Positions 10,135 to 17,990 of a stretch of 64,000 bases of DNA are shown piece after piece (position 1 is the stretch's first letter; every line of letters starts with the position of its first letter). The notes below the pieces were generated by a model. That model saw only the letters and a list, made by a program, of their open reading frames with translations, was not told the origin of the DNA and searched no databases. A program made the translations under genes and the position numbers. Origin of the DNA: Nitrosomonas communis (GTDB lineage Bacteria > Pseudomonadota > Gammaproteobacteria > Burkholderiales > Nitrosomonadaceae); assembly GCF_001007935.1 (NCBI RefSeq), contig NZ_CP011451.1:124001-188000 (forward strand). The letters run 5' to 3'.

Positions 10135-10830
10135 ATGCCAAACGTTCTAATTACCGGTAGTAACCGCGGACTCGGCTTGGAGTGGTGCCGTCAATATGCG
10201 GCGACAGGTTGGCGTGTTTTCGCCACTTGTCGATTTCCTGCACAAGCGGAAGAACTGCAGCAGCTGGAAATCGAGCACAATGCCTTAACCATACATCGAC
10301 TGGATGTGACCGATTCCATTCAAATTGACGCCTTGGCAAGAGAACTTGCGGACCATCCTATCGATCTCTTGATCAACAATGCAGGGGTCTATTTCGAGAA
10401 ATACATTCAGCCAGAGCAAGACATTGATTATGCAGCCTGGTCCCACACTTTCTGCGTTAATACGATGAGCGCGTTACGCGTGAGCCGCGCGTTCCTTGAT
10501 CATTTGCGGCATAGTCAAAAGCGTTTAATCGTTGCAATCAGTAGCCACATGGGCTCCATTGCCGAGATCGAAAGCCCTGGTAGTTACTACTATCGTTCCA
10601 GTAAAGCGGCGTTGAATGCCACCATGAAGGGATTTTCATTAGAGCTAAGGCCGCAGCAGATCGGAGTATTATTGCTGCATCCCGGTTGGGTACAAACGCG
10701 GATGGGCGGTCCGGATGCGCCACTGACTACCCAAGAGAGTGTCAAAGGGATGCGCGCTCTAGTCGATGCCTTTTCCCTGGCAGATAGCGGTCGCTTCTTC
10801 CGCTATGATGGCAGCGAAATCCCCTGGTAA
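10135..10830 (+). CDS. SDR-family oxidoreductase
   Basis: Classical short-chain dehydrogenase/reductase of 231 residues, cytoplasmic, NAD(P)-dependent; substrate unknown. The Rossmann motif TGSNRGLG is at residues 7-14, NNAG near 82-85, and the catalytic Ser followed by Y-x-x-x-K (YYYRSSKAALN) near 140-160. A short C-terminus, as in the C-factor/carbonyl-reductase-like subgroup. The ATG at 10135 is preferred over an upstream TTG at 10114, because MPNVLITGS aligns with the usual beta-1 start; AGAAGG lies 11 bases upstream. It probably stands alone or with the small frame before it. Confidence 0.88.
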   Translation: MPNVLITGSNRGLGLEWCRQYAATGWRVFATCRFPAQAEELQQLEIEHNALTIHRLDVTDSIQIDALARELADHPIDLLINNAGVYFEKYIQPEQDIDYAAWSHTFCVNTMSALRVSRAFLDHLRHSQKRLIVAISSHMGSIAEIESPGSYYYRSSKAALNATMKGFSLELRPQQIGVLLLHPGWVQTRMGGPDAPLTTQESVKGMRALVDAFSLADSGRFFRYDGSEIPW

Positions 10831-10996
10831 TAAGACAAACTGTACCATGAATGATCTGTTGAGCCGCTTGAGTAGTTTAAGCTGGGCGGACCTGTCTCGC
10901 CACGGAGTAGGGAATTTGCGGTAAGCTGTATGCTTTATACATGCGTTATAGAAAAAAAGAGGTTGAATTTTTAATGCATAAAATGGTGTGGCGATA

Positions 10997-11419
10997 ATGG
11001 GCAGAATATGGGAGCTTTTTGAATCACGCGTAAGTCATCTTCGTTTTCAGGATGAAAAAGTAGAGCTACATTTTTCCTTTACCTACATTCATTTGGAACA
11101 CAAGCCGGCTGTCGTCTGGAGCCAAGAGGTGATAATGCTTATGGAGCATGCTCAGCTTGAAGTACCGTTACCACCACTGCCCAATACTGCGATCGAGGGT
11201 TATTTAGAGCTGAACGGGAAACATTATGAGTCGATCCCGCTTCCGCTACCTCAGCCTCAGACTCAGACTCAGCCTCAGAAGCAGAATAGCCGATTATATT
11301 TGCAGTTTGCTGATGAAAGTGTACTGGCGTTACATGGCGAGCATTTGGAAATCAGACTGGTGGGCGAAAAGCTATTTTTGAGCGATCGATCGATGAGATC
11401 GAAGAACAAAAATATTTGA
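10997..11419 (+). CDS. Hypothetical protein with Gln/Pro-rich linker
   Basis: No family recognised. About 140 residues, acidic and soluble, with beta-rich segments (FQDEKVELHFSFTYIHLEHKP, SRLYLQFADESVLALHGEHLEIRLVGEKLFLSD) separated by the low-complexity linker PLPQPQTQTQPQKQ, encoded by a CAG/CCT-like microrepeat. A GTG at 10988 is an alternative start; neither has a strong ribosome-binding site. No signal peptide. The IS982 element follows about 220 bases downstream. Confidence 0.5.
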   Translation: MGRIWELFESRVSHLRFQDEKVELHFSFTYIHLEHKPAVVWSQEVIMLMEHAQLEVPLPPLPNTAIEGYLELNGKHYESIPLPLPQPQTQTQPQKQNSRLYLQFADESVLALHGEHLEIRLVGEKLFLSDRSMRSKNKNI

Positions 11420-11640
11420 AGATGGCTACAAATTTATTCGAAAAATAGACTCTAAAAAGATCAAGCGCTCATTCTCATAACAGCTTTTATTTTCGCCATA
11501 TGGTGCCATGAATGACAATACTGAGCTGATTTGCTGGCTGCTTCACCCTCCATTTCTTCAGCGATCTTCTTCGTTATTGGCCAATTAATCATAAAAACTT
11601 TAATAGCTAAGGGCTAAAAGTTAAGCAAATTAGGTAAGTA
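11420..11640. other. Short intergenic stretch before IS982
   Basis: AT-rich, no gene seen; its last six bases are the left target duplication TAAGTA of the IS982 element. Confidence 0.5.
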
Positions 11641-12641
11641 ACGTGAATTCGACATAAGAATCATCAAATCACGACTGGAAGAGCTTGAGGGAGCCTGATA
11701 TTAAGTGAGGGTTTCTTCTCGCGAAAGGTGTAAGCCACCAATCCGGCTATCAGATTAACAAAAAAGTTAACTGGGCTGCGATGGCGGGAGTGCTCGATTT
11801 GCGAGATATTCTTCAATGGGTCATTGACGCTCTCAATGATCGAACGTTTACGTAGCAGCAGCTTGTCAAACAACGGCAACAGCTTGTTTTTCATGTTCTT
11901 GCGTACTTTGGTGATGAGCTGCACGCCTTGCTCGCGGAGTTGCTCAAAGAGTGATTGCGAAATGTAGCCCCGGTCACCGAAGAGTTTGCCAAACAAGGAG
12001 CGCGTCACCTCTGGTACCGGGTCACGGTCATCCACATTGCCCGCCGTTATTTTTACCCCTGGCAATTCTCCCTGGTCATTAATGACCAGGTGCAGCTTGA
12101 ATCCATAAAACCAACCCATGCTGGTCTTTCCCCGGGCAGCAAACCCTGCCATTACTTGATGAGACCCAATACGGCGATTATGGCACACACTAATCTTAGT
12201 CGAATCAATGAAACTGATCCCACTACATTGCCCAAAGCGACTGGTCAGAAAACAGCACAAAGGCACCAGGCTACCTTGCAACAGCTCCACAAAGCGGTGG
12301 TAACTCACCAACCCTGGAAAATAATCGCGCTGATACCTCAACACGTAATTCAGGTAATAGTGTTTAAACGTCCGGTACCCGGATAGATGAAACCCGACCA
12401 TGATGGTCATGATTTCGCTTAGACACAGCGCTCCTTGCCGCCGACGCTGTTTCAGCGATGACTCTAATAAGTGCTGCTCCCATTGCGGCTCAAACTCTTT
12501 ACAAAATTCGTCACTCTCACAAAAAATCGTTGTAGTATCCATGGAAATCTGACTCCTCTCATGATGAAATTCTTTTGCAAAACCATTTCATCATAAGGAA
12601 TTCAGGTTTCTTTTACAGCTTTTCTTATGTCGAACTCACGT
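11641..12641 (-). mobile_element. IS982-family insertion sequence, complete
   Basis: 1001 bp. The left end ACGTGAATTCGACATAAGAA (11641-11660) and the right end TTCTTATGTCGAACTCACGT (12622-12641) are 20-bp inverted repeats with one mismatch. The insertion is flanked by the direct repeat TAAGTA (11635-11640 and 12642-12647). It carries one intact transposase, so it may be active. Confidence 0.93.
11664..12542 (-). CDS. IS982-family transposase
   Basis: DDE transposase of 292 residues, the normal family length. N-terminal helical part CLSEIMTIMVGFHLSGYRTFKHYY, then the catalytic core: FIDSTKISVCHNRRI (first Asp), GWFYGFKLHLVINDQGELPG, DDRDP, KLFGDRGYIS (second Asp region) and LLRKRSIIESVNDPLKNISQIEHSRHRSPVNF carrying the Glu. 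The frame is uninterrupted and starts ATGGATACTACA just inside the right end. Two short internally deleted relatives of this element lie at 31369-31535 and 32758-32862. Confidence 0.95.
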   Translation of the reverse strand: MDTTTIFCESDEFCKEFEPQWEQHLLESSLKQRRRQGALCLSEIMTIMVGFHLSGYRTFKHYYLNYVLRYQRDYFPGLVSYHRFVELLQGSLVPLCCFLTSRFGQCSGISFIDSTKISVCHNRRIGSHQVMAGFAARGKTSMGWFYGFKLHLVINDQGELPGVKITAGNVDDRDPVPEVTRSLFGKLFGDRGYISQSLFEQLREQGVQLITKVRKNMKNKLLPLFDKLLLRKRSIIESVNDPLKNISQIEHSRHRSPVNFFVNLIAGLVAYTFREKKPSLNIRLPQALPVVI

Positions 12642-12675
12642 TAAGTATATTGTTTTGCTTGGTCGTAATACTTTA

Positions 12676-13173
12676 TTACTCAAAATAATGCGCCACTTCT
12701 GTATTTTTCGGTATGTAGTCAAGTTGTTGCATTAATCTTTCAAGAAATGGTCGCTGCCCTTTCAAGATTTTCTTCTTAGCTTCCTGTACTTCAAACCATT
12801 GCGCTCTATCGACTTCAGAAAACTGCTGAATTTTGCCGCTCCTGGGTGGCCATTCAATGCTAAACAGGTTACTTACGATTTTTGAAGTGTCAAAATTATG
12901 TTTTAAAGCCCATGCATGCACTATTTTCCGACTAGGCTGTTTTATTTCACCCAGGTCAATAAACACGCCGTCTACTTCATGTCCTGTTTCCTCTCGAAAC
13001 TCTCGTTTAGCCGCAGCGAGCGGATCTTCATCTTTTTCATATATCCCTTTTGGGATTGACCATGCTCCATCTTCCCTTTTTGCCCAGTGAGGCCCGCCAG
13101 GATGAACCAGCATGACTTGAAGCTTGGCATCAATAAAGCGGTACAAAATAATACCTGCACTTTGAACGCTCAT
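12676..13173 (-). CDS. Nudix hydrolase
   Basis: Nucleoside-diphosphate-linked hydrolase, cytoplasmic, metal-dependent; substrate not predictable. About 165 residues. MSVQSAGIILYRF opens the fold and the Nudix box is GIYEKDEDPLAAAKREFREETG (REFREETG carries the metal-binding Glu residues). HPGGPHWAKREDGAWSIPKG resembles the bis-nucleotide/ADP-ribose type with a WxxPKG motif. The ATG at 13173 is chosen because MSVQSAG matches the usual start. An upstream ATG (13185) lies inside the terminal repeat of the MITE at 13179-13281, and the GGA of that repeat is the best ribosome-binding site for 13173. Confidence 0.9.
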   Translation of the reverse strand: MSVQSAGIILYRFIDAKLQVMLVHPGGPHWAKREDGAWSIPKGIYEKDEDPLAAAKREFREETGHEVDGVFIDLGEIKQPSRKIVHAWALKHNFDTSKIVSNLFSIEWPPRSGKIQQFSEVDRAQWFEVQEAKKKILKGQRPFLERLMQQLDYIPKNTEVAHYFE

Positions 13174-13178
13174 GAGTA

Positions 13179-13281
13179 ATTCCATTTCTAAATCAAAACT
13201 GACCTTGTCGGCTTCACCTTGCCGTATTATTCATATTGACTGCGGTTTGCCTTCGTGCCATTTTTTATTTGGAAATCGAAT
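13179..13281. repeat. 103-bp MITE-like element
   Basis: ATTCCATTTCTAAATCAAAA at the left and the near-complement (TTTATTTGGAAATCGAAT) at the right. It sits 6 bp upstream of the Nudix start and supplies its ribosome-binding site. Confidence 0.85.
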
Positions 13282-13474
13282 AAGGGTGAAGCTTCGCATT
13301 TAGATAGCAGCCAGGAGAAATACTGAAGTTATGGCATAACGTTAAGACATACTGACGATGCTATTATCATCAAGACGCGTTCTGTATGCAATTATTCTGT
13401 TTCAAAATGGCACAGACAGCCGCCTAAAGGTTACTCGACTCATCCAGTGTGCAAGATTATTTTCAGGATGATGT
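13282..13474. other. Short intergenic stretch, nothing recognised
   Basis: No gene or repeat apart from the AGGATG ribosome-binding site of the broken frame that follows. Confidence 0.4.
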
Positions 13475-13696
13475 ATGGAATTTTCAATTGTTACTTTTTT
13501 ATTAATCATGATCGCAATAGTGCTTTCAGATGTGTGATAGGCACTCTATTTCATTGATGTAGAAGAAAGAAGAGCACACCCCGCTGCATTCTGGTCGGCC
13601 ATGATTATCCTAGGCATAGCATTTATCGTCACAAATTATGTCGAGAACAAAATCGATATCTCTGCTGCCTTTTTAGACGCATATTTAGGTATCTAA
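13475..13696 (+). pseudogene. Small membrane protein, interrupted by TGA-TAG
   Basis: ATG at 13475, preceded by AGGATG, reads MEFSIVTFLLIMIAIVLSDV and meets consecutive TGA TAG at 13535-13540. The same frame then continues with ALYFIDVEERRAHPAAFWSA and a second hydrophobic segment MIILGIAFIVTNYVENK until TAA at 13694. The pattern (helix, charged loop, helix) suggests a two-helix membrane protein of about 70 residues now inactivated. The family is not identified. Chance reading frames cannot be excluded. Confidence 0.45.
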
Positions 13697-13783
13697 ACCA
13701 CCATTAAGTGGATGGTGAGAAAAGAAAGGGAGCAAAATTCTAAACCTGATAAGGCAGTATCAAAGAAATTAACCTCTATATAA

Positions 13784-14785
13784 TTACTTTTCCGGGGCAG
13801 GTGTTTCGGCTTCCGAGAAAATACCCACCCGAGCGATGCCATCGTTACCGATGACGCCGCGGTACATTCCTGTGGTATTGAAGCACATGGCATGATTGCC
13901 TTTTGCATCCAACACAATCAAGCCACCATCGCCCCCCATGGCGGCAATTTCTGCCAGCACATTATTGGCCGCATCCGCAATCGGTTTGTGCTGTAACCGC
14001 ACCTGTGCTGCCGTATGGAACGCAGCTGCAGCTCGGATGAACATTTCTCCCGTGCCGGTGGCAGATACCGCAACCGAGCGATTGTCCGCATAAGTGCCGG
14101 CACCAATGATCGGCGAATCTCCCACGCGTCCGAAGCGCTTGTTCGTGAGCCCGCCCGTTGATGTACCAGCAGCGAGATTACCGTGACGATCCAGCGCCAC
14201 GGCACCCACCGTACCGCGCTTTTCATGCTCGTCTGGCAATAATGTCGCTGCACCAGCATCGTGATCGCGCAGCACGTGTTCTTTGGCCATCGCTTTTTGT
14301 AACTGATCCCAGCGGTATTGTGTATAAAAATAAGACGGATCTACGATCGCAAGGCCCTGTTCAGCAGCAAAGGTTTCAGCACCCTCGCCCATCAGCATCA
14401 CATGCGTGCTTTTTGTCATCACGGCATGAGCAGCGAGGATCGGATTACGGATCGTTGTAACCGCAGCAACAGCCCCAGCCATGAGCGTGGAGCCCTCCAT
14501 AATCGAGGCCTCCAGTTCGTTGCGGCCAGTATGGCTGAACACCGAGCCTTTGCCAGCATTAAACAAGGGCGAATCCTCCATTATTACGATTGCCGCAATC
14601 ACAGCATCAATGCTGCTGCCACCCGCTGCAAGTACCGTATAACCCGCCGTCAAGGATTGAACGAGCGCCTGTTTGTAAGCATGATCGAGTTCTGTTTTCA
14701 ACTTACCACGCTTGATAGCACCAGCGCCACCGTGAATGACCAACCGGATGGGTGAGATATCAACCATTACGGAGTTAATTCCCAT
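13784..14785 (-). CDS. iaaA: Isoaspartyl peptidase / plant-type L-asparaginase
   Basis: N-terminal-nucleophile hydrolase that cleaves beta-aspartyl dipeptides and asparagine; made as a precursor that self-cleaves before the catalytic Thr. 333 residues, normal length. N-terminal IRLVIHGGAGAI, VIVMEDSPLFNAGKGSVFSHTGRNELEASIM, and the processing site in HEKRGTVGAVALDRHGNLAAGTSTGG where the Thr of GTVGAV is the expected nucleophile. RVGDSPIIGAGTYAD forms the substrate-binding loop. The start at 14785 has GGGAG upstream; an internal ATG at 14767 (MVDISPIRL) is an alternative. No signal peptide, so cytoplasmic. Confidence 0.95.
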   Translation of the reverse strand: MGINSVMVDISPIRLVIHGGAGAIKRGKLKTELDHAYKQALVQSLTAGYTVLAAGGSSIDAVIAAIVIMEDSPLFNAGKGSVFSHTGRNELEASIMEGSTLMAGAVAAVTTIRNPILAAHAVMTKSTHVMLMGEGAETFAAEQGLAIVDPSYFYTQYRWDQLQKAMAKEHVLRDHDAGAATLLPDEHEKRGTVGAVALDRHGNLAAGTSTGGLTNKRFGRVGDSPIIGAGTYADNRSVAVSATGTGEMFIRAAAAFHTAAQVRLQHKPIADAANNVLAEIAAMGGDGGLIVLDAKGNHAMCFNTTGMYRGVIGNDGIARVGIFSEAETPAPEK

Positions 14786-15097
14786 TTTTCTCCCAAGATA
14801 AGCGTATTGATCTTGTTTTTAATATCCATGAATCATTCTAAAATTCCCATTGACTACTTGATGATAGAAATCTCTTCGAGATTTTCTCATTCTCCAAAAT
14901 GGTAAGGCCGCTGCGAGGTATATTTTATGTCACTGCAAAAACAAATGCTGTGTTGCGCTCGTTGCAGAGAACTGCCCTGCGGTCCCATAAAGATCGGAAG
15001 GCATCGTGCCGGCCATGTTGGCCCTGCCTTCCGTATCAGGTGGGGCTGCAATGCAGCTCTGAACCAATCCGCTCGTTATAAGCATCGCCTCGCTACG
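14786..15097. other. Intergenic stretch, nothing recognised
   Basis: A 121-codon plus-strand frame starts here but continues antisense into the cytochrome gene; no ribosome-binding site or family resemblance, so it is not called. Confidence 0.5.
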
Positions 15098-16663
15098 TCA
15101 ACGTGTCTTCAAGAACTCCGTCAGAGCATACTTCTCCTCGCTGGAAAGTTCTACCCCAAAATAATGCCCTTGATTTTCAATGAAATCCGGACAGAGGTTA
15201 GCGCCACTGTTGGGATCGATGCTGGCGAACTGGGCGATAGGTGTCCCGACAGGAAGCGTCACAACACCGGATGGAGTTGGCAATTGCACTAAGTCGCTAG
15301 TCCGCTGAATCGACCCGGGTTCGTCCCGTTTGTCAGGGTTTAACAACAGATCCATCGCATCCTGATAAGCTGTGATAAGGCTGGCGACTGACGGATCACC
15401 AGGATGACGGCCCAATCGATTATTGTGGAAGAACGGGGCTGTTGCCCAAATACCAACCAGGGGCATGTTGCGGTAGAAACCTGGTCCGCCAGTAGGCCGC
15501 TCCTTGTATTGGTCCGAGGAAAAAGCGGCCCAGATGTGTCCAGCCATCCAGTTGGTAGTACGGGCGCGGCAACTGTTCGTACCAATTTCCGAGAATGGGT
15601 GAATCAAATCATCGGAGAGCACGTTGTGCTTGATAGAACGGTCTCCATCCGAGTGGCAGGATGCACACGCGCGCGAAAAGACTTTCTTGCCTGTACCAAC
15701 GACCTTCCAGTCGATAAAGTTAGCACCCTCCGGAGCATTCACCAGACTTGGAGGACGAGGGGTTTGCAGGAAGGCGCAGAGTTTTCCTACCGACTCTTCT
15801 GCCTTCAGCAGCTCAGGACATATCTGCCTGCACTCAGCAAGATCGATGGGCGTCTGACTTCCTCCAGGGCCGTTGGCAAGATGCCCAACCATGCACTCTG
15901 CCGCACACATGCCTATGTTGAAATAAACCCGAATTGTTGCCTGCTCACAACCGATATCATCTTCTCCTCCCTGCCCGCCGCGATGAGCACGAACAGGCTC
16001 GCCATTCATAGTCACATCGAAAAATGGACGGTCCGGTACGGACCAGATCGGCGTAATCATCCCGGGATTATTGATGTGATCGTTTTCTAATAAGGTGGTA
16101 TCTACGGTGCCTGGCGCCCAGCTGGAGAAAATCTGGTAGCGGGGATCGTGCGGTGAAAGGTCCCCCTTGAAGATCTTCCCGATCTGCAGAAACTGATTAC
16201 CGACGGTGGGGTGAATATTTTCCTGCTGTGGACGGTTCGGGTTTGCAGGGGGACGCACAGGATCAAACCCCACGTGGCAAGCAGCACAAGTCACCCCAAT
16301 GAGTGGGGCCCCTCCGGAAGGATTGGGAAATTTGCGTACGCCAATGACACCGGTAGACTCGGGATCAGCACATTTATCAAGGTAACTGGTCGATGCATCA
16401 CCTGGAGTACAATCTGGGTCATTGATAACCCCATACTCGTCGAAACGGCTATCTCGTGGCGTAGTTAACATTTGATCAAAAGCAAGACGAAGGCTGAAAG
16501 GCGGATTAGGTAAAATATTACTGAAAAAATGTTCACCACCGAACGTGCTCTTGAACCAAATATCGCGCCCCTCAGCCACATCCTGATCGTTTCCTGCAGA
16601 ACATGTCCCAATTACAAGGAGCGTAATGAAGTACGTTGTAATAGCTGATAGCATTTTTTTCAT
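15098..16663 (-). CDS. Periplasmic di-haem cytochrome c family protein
   Basis: Exported c-type cytochrome of about 521 residues with two CxxCH haem sites: GVTCAACHVGFDP in the N-terminal half and FSRACASCHSDGDRS in the C-terminal half. A signal peptide (MKKMLSAITTYFITLLVIGTCSAG) precedes the mature part. The spacing and the closing PLVGIWATAPFFHNNRLG motif resemble large di-haem oxidoreductase / cytochrome peroxidase-like proteins. The start at 16663 is fixed by AAGGAGG seven to eight bases upstream; the frame is open for 17 more codons. The electron partner and reaction are unknown; in an ammonia oxidiser a role in periplasmic electron transfer is plausible. Confidence 0.88.
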   Translation of the reverse strand: MKKMLSAITTYFITLLVIGTCSAGNDQDVAEGRDIWFKSTFGGEHFFSNILPNPPFSLRLAFDQMLTTPRDSRFDEYGVINDPDCTPGDASTSYLDKCADPESTGVIGVRKFPNPSGGAPLIGVTCAACHVGFDPVRPPANPNRPQQENIHPTVGNQFLQIGKIFKGDLSPHDPRYQIFSSWAPGTVDTTLLENDHINNPGMITPIWSVPDRPFFDVTMNGEPVRAHRGGQGGEDDIGCEQATIRVYFNIGMCAAECMVGHLANGPGGSQTPIDLAECRQICPELLKAEESVGKLCAFLQTPRPPSLVNAPEGANFIDWKVVGTGKKVFSRACASCHSDGDRSIKHNVLSDDLIHPFSEIGTNSCRARTTNWMAGHIWAAFSSDQYKERPTGGPGFYRNMPLVGIWATAPFFHNNRLGRHPGDPSVASLITAYQDAMDLLLNPDKRDEPGSIQRTSDLVQLPTPSGVVTLPVGTPIAQFASIDPNSGANLCPDFIENQGHYFGVELSSEEKYALTEFLKTR

Positions 16664-16967
16664 ATCTGTCCTCCTTAAAAACGGCATTCCCACCAGGGGA
16701 TAAAAAAATGGCAACCCTATAACAATAGAACGAATTAACGGTTAAAATGCCGCAATGTTAGGTTTAAACTTCTTCAGAAAATTGTGCCTCATTTCAATCT
16801 GGTAATGCTTTAATATCTTGATATAGTTTGTTGTCTTGGATGAATAGCTTTTAAAAATGACCCGTATGCGTGTAATGGCGAGTCGCAATAGGTATAAATA
16901 TATCGCTACACTGCGTTATAGCTAACTATTCACTCTCAATTCATAAACAAGGACACTTTATACCTAA
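16664..16967. other. Intergenic stretch, nothing recognised
   Basis: Contains the AAGGAGG ribosome-binding site of the cytochrome gene at its left edge and otherwise AT-rich sequence without a gene. Confidence 0.5.
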
Positions 16968-17507
16968 TCATGTTTCTTCGAACTCGTCAAGAATTTGCTC
17001 ATATAACTGCCGATCAGCATCACTGAACAAAACAAAACGGATATGCCTAACAATCAAAAGCCTGGGAAGCATATTGAAAATTGTCTGAAAGGCGATCCTG
17101 GTAGCTAATTCCAAGGGGAAGCCAAAAAAGCCCGTCGAGATTGCCGGAAAAGCAATGGATCGGATGCGATTATTCTCGGCCAATTGCAACGCATTACGAT
17201 AACAAGAAGATAGCAACTGATCAGAAGGCTCATCTTTACCGTAGACCGGCCCAAGACAATGAATAACATAACGGTTTGGCAGATTATGTGCTCCGGTTAT
17301 GACCACCTGGCCAGGCTGAATAGGTGCAAGCTCGCGACATTCTTCTTCGAGGCCAGGGCCTGCTCCCCGATGAATCGCGCCTGCCACACCACCCCCCATT
17401 CGCAACATGGCGTTAGCCGCGTTCACAATGGCATCCATATCAGCTTGAGCTGCAATATTTCCCTTAACACACTCAACCGTTACGCCGAAGAATTCATGCT
17501 TAATCAT
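16968..17507 (-). CDS. Macrodomain protein (ADP-ribose-binding, YmdB-like)
   Basis: Macrodomain of 179 residues, expected to bind ADP-ribose and remove ADP-ribosyl or O-acetyl-ADP-ribose groups. Motifs: VKGNIAAQADMDAIVNAANAMLRMGGGVAGAIHRGAGP (the NAAN and GGGVAGAI loops that hold the distal ribose), GQVVITGAHNLPNRYVIHCLGP, and AFPAISTGFFGFPLELA (diphosphate loop). Cytoplasmic, no signal. GGGAG precedes the ATG. It is divergent from the kinase/RNase Z fusion gene, about 480 bp away, so it could be functionally linked to RNA or nucleotide end processing, but that is only proximity. Confidence 0.92.
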   Translation of the reverse strand: MIKHEFFGVTVECVKGNIAAQADMDAIVNAANAMLRMGGGVAGAIHRGAGPGLEEECRELAPIQPGQVVITGAHNLPNRYVIHCLGPVYGKDEPSDQLLSSCYRNALQLAENNRIRSIAFPAISTGFFGFPLELATRIAFQTIFNMLPRLLIVRHIRFVLFSDADRQLYEQILDEFEET

Positions 17508-17990
17508 AAATTACTTCTCCCATTATTAGGTTAGAGTAAATTAATATCCCTTAATCGCTTTACTCTTTTTATTCCATTGCTAAATCAAAACTGGCTTTGC
17601 CGGCTTTACCTTACCGTATGATTGATACTGTCTGCGGCTCGCCTTTGCGCCATTTTTGATTGGGAAATGGTATTACACTTCAATAACTAGCTGTTGCAGT
17701 TTACTCTTTGTCCAACTGCTGAGTCGTGTCAGCCAAACGGTTTAGCAGAAAGTCTAGGACGAGAACTTTGAGAACAAATAACTATCCACCCAGCTTCAGC
17801 AGATTAAGCAACATTACTCATGATGCTGCGCATCATCAACCTGGCAGCGATGCCATTTTGTGTTTAACAAAATCCAGCTTAGCTTTTTCTGCCTGTAAAA
17901 ATGATTGGAAACTGCCTCAGTTAAAAAACTTTTGTGATCAAATTAAGACCAAAAGTCATCCAGCTTTTTGCACGTAAGGAGGGAGAATGC
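17508..17990. other. Divergent spacer with a MITE copy
   Basis: Holds the repeat at 17571-17673 and the strong Shine-Dalgarno AAGGAGGG at 17976-17983. An 83-codon frame at 17726-17977 has no coding support. Confidence 0.55.
17571..17673. repeat. 103-bp MITE-like element
   Basis: Begins ATTCCATTGCTAAATCAAAA, has CTGCGGCTCGCCTTTGCGCC internally and ends GGGAAATGGTATT. Confidence 0.8.

Noticed and set aside
13535..13540. Stop-codon recoding (selenocysteine or read-through)
   Set aside because: Two different stops in tandem and no SECIS-like hairpin; decay is simpler.
14927..15292. 121-codon plus-strand frame
   Set aside because: Antisense to the C-terminus of the cytochrome gene and without homology.
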